6,216 bases of DNA. Source: Gammaproteobacteria bacterium. Lineage in GTDB: Bacteria > Pseudomonadota > Gammaproteobacteria > SZUA-152. This document shows positions 5,465 to 6,216 of the stretch, piece after piece. Both the position numbers and the translations under genes were made by a program. How positions within the stretch are numbered: the stretch's first letter is position 1; each line of letters starts with the position of its first letter. The notes under the pieces were generated by a model. That model saw only the letters and a program-made list of their open reading frames with translations. It did not search any database and was not told the DNA's origin. The stretch covers positions 1-6,216 of the forward strand of contig JAUVNZ010000101.1 in the NCBI GenBank assembly GCA_030599435.1, in the 5' to 3' direction.

Positions 5465-6216
5465 ATGAAAAAACTGCTATTGATAGCAACGGCGTTGGGC
5501 GTATTAGCTGCAACCCCGTTAGTTGGTCAGGCAAGCCCAGAGGCAGATTTAAAGGCCTTTAGAGGGTACTACATGGAACGATTCCCTAATGTCGCATTAG
5601 AGGACTTCAGCGATGGTGTATATGCCATTGACCAGAATTCCCGCGATAACTGGGAAGCCATTGAAGAGTTTCCACCTTATGAAATTGCTATTGAAGCGGG
5701 TGAAGAAATGTTCAACACCCCATTCAAGAATGGCAAAACTTACGCCAGCTGTTTCCGGAATGGCGGCATTGGTGTTAAAGGAGATTTCCCCTACTTTGAT
5801 ACCGACAAGGGCAAGGTGGTTACACTTGAAATGACTATCAATGAATGTCGTACGAAGAATGGTGAAAAACCCCTGAAATACAAAAAGGGTAAAATCACTG
5901 CGATTGGTGCTTACATGGCATTCACATCGCGCGGCAACATCATAAATGTAAAAATACCAAAGGATAAACGTGCTCGTGCAGCCTACGAAGACGGCAAAAA
6001 GTTCTACTATACCCGTCGCGGCCAGCTGAATATGTCTTGCGCTCATTGCCATATAGACAATGCTGGTAACTTCATTCGTTCAAATATTCTTGGCCCGTCA
6101 CTTGGACAACCGTCAAATTGGCCGACATATCGTTCAAAATGGGGAGCAATGGGTACTTTGCAACGTCGTTTTACTGGCTGTAATAAGCAGGTTCGCGCCA
6201 AACCATTCAAGGCTCA
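5465..6216 (+). CDS. soxA: SoxA, cytochrome c subunit of SoxAX (3' end outside window)
   Basis: SoxA holds the active site that joins thiosulfate to the SoxY cysteine. The 250 visible codons have no stop and continue past the edge. Residues 1-23 are a Sec signal peptide (K2-K3, hydrophobic core 4-20, Q-A-S near the cleavage site). The visible part has one haem motif, C192-A-H-C195-H196, and the active-site and haem-ligand cysteine C239 in T-G-C-N-K-Q-V, 47 residues after C192, similar to the spacing in characterised SoxA proteins. C96 and C128 are the other cysteines and probably form a disulfide. No second CxxCH exists in the N-terminal domain, so this is the monohaem rather than the dihaem SoxA type. 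Only a short C-terminal helix should be missing. It follows soxZ by 98 bp and is probably part of the same operon. Confidence 0.94.
   Translation, partial: MKKLLLIATALGVLAATPLVGQASPEADLKAFRGYYMERFPNVALEDFSDGVYAIDQNSRDNWEAIEEFPPYEIAIEAGEEMFNTPFKNGKTYASCFRNGGIGVKGDFPYFDTDKGKVVTLEMTINECRTKNGEKPLKYKKGKITAIGAYMAFTSRGNIINVKIPKDKRARAAYEDGKKFYYTRRGQLNMSCAHCHIDNAGNFIRSNILGPSLGQPSNWPTYRSKWGAMGTLQRRFTGCNKQVRAKPFKA

Noticed and set aside
5597..6052. A 151-codon open frame on the minus strand inside soxA
   Set aside because: It lies entirely opposite a well-supported SoxA frame with haem motif and active-site cysteine, resembles no family I know, and is explained by codon bias of the real gene.
1..6216. 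CRISPR arrays, insertion sequences, tRNA or rRNA genes
   Set aside because: I saw no regularly spaced direct repeats, transposase motifs, long terminal inverted repeats, cloverleaf-like segments or rRNA-like sequence.

Overview
The window most likely comes from a sulfur-oxidising gammaproteobacterium. It has a thiosulfate-oxidation (Sox) operon in the order soxX-soxY-soxZ-soxA, a cytoplasmic sulfur-relay pair (tusA and a DsrE2-type dsrE) and a bepA-type periplasmic protease gene. By eye the base composition is moderately AT-rich and similar across the window, so I see no sign of a recently acquired island. I cannot name the genus from the sequence.

Layout. (1) 1-237, + strand: the last 78 codons of an ankyrin-repeat protein. 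(2) 301-1224, - strand: a secreted protein of unknown function, possibly with two DUF302-like halves. (3) 1346-2079, - strand: tusA followed by dsrE, with a good promoter at 2129-2157 and a strong hairpin terminator at 1279-1304. (4) 2080-2441: a divergent intergenic region holding the tusA promoter and a weak candidate promoter for the opposite gene. (5) 2442-3902, + strand: a BepA-like M48 metallopeptidase with a C-terminal TPR region. (6) 3903-4132: a weak terminator candidate, a candidate extended -10 promoter, and short inverted repeats in what would be a long sox leader. (7) 4133 to the window end, + strand: soxX, soxY, soxZ and the first 250 codons of soxA, which runs off the edge.

How the genes fit together. 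In the periplasm, SoxA and SoxX form the c-type cytochrome SoxAX, which couples thiosulfate to the C-terminal cysteine of SoxY carried by the SoxYZ complex. All key residues visible here are intact: the haem motifs in SoxX and SoxA, the active-site cysteine of SoxA, and the GGCGG swinging arm of SoxY. In the cytoplasm, TusA and DsrE pass persulfide sulfur between proteins and feed oxidative pathways such as Dsr or sHdr, neither of which is visible here. The locus therefore places periplasmic and cytoplasmic sulfur handling side by side, separated only by the envelope protease gene. SoxB and SoxCD are not in the window.

I found no clearly undescribed system. The items most worth a second look are the secreted uncharacterised protein next to tusA-dsrE, a probable extra cross-strand cysteine pair in SoxY, and inverted repeats around the putative sox promoter.
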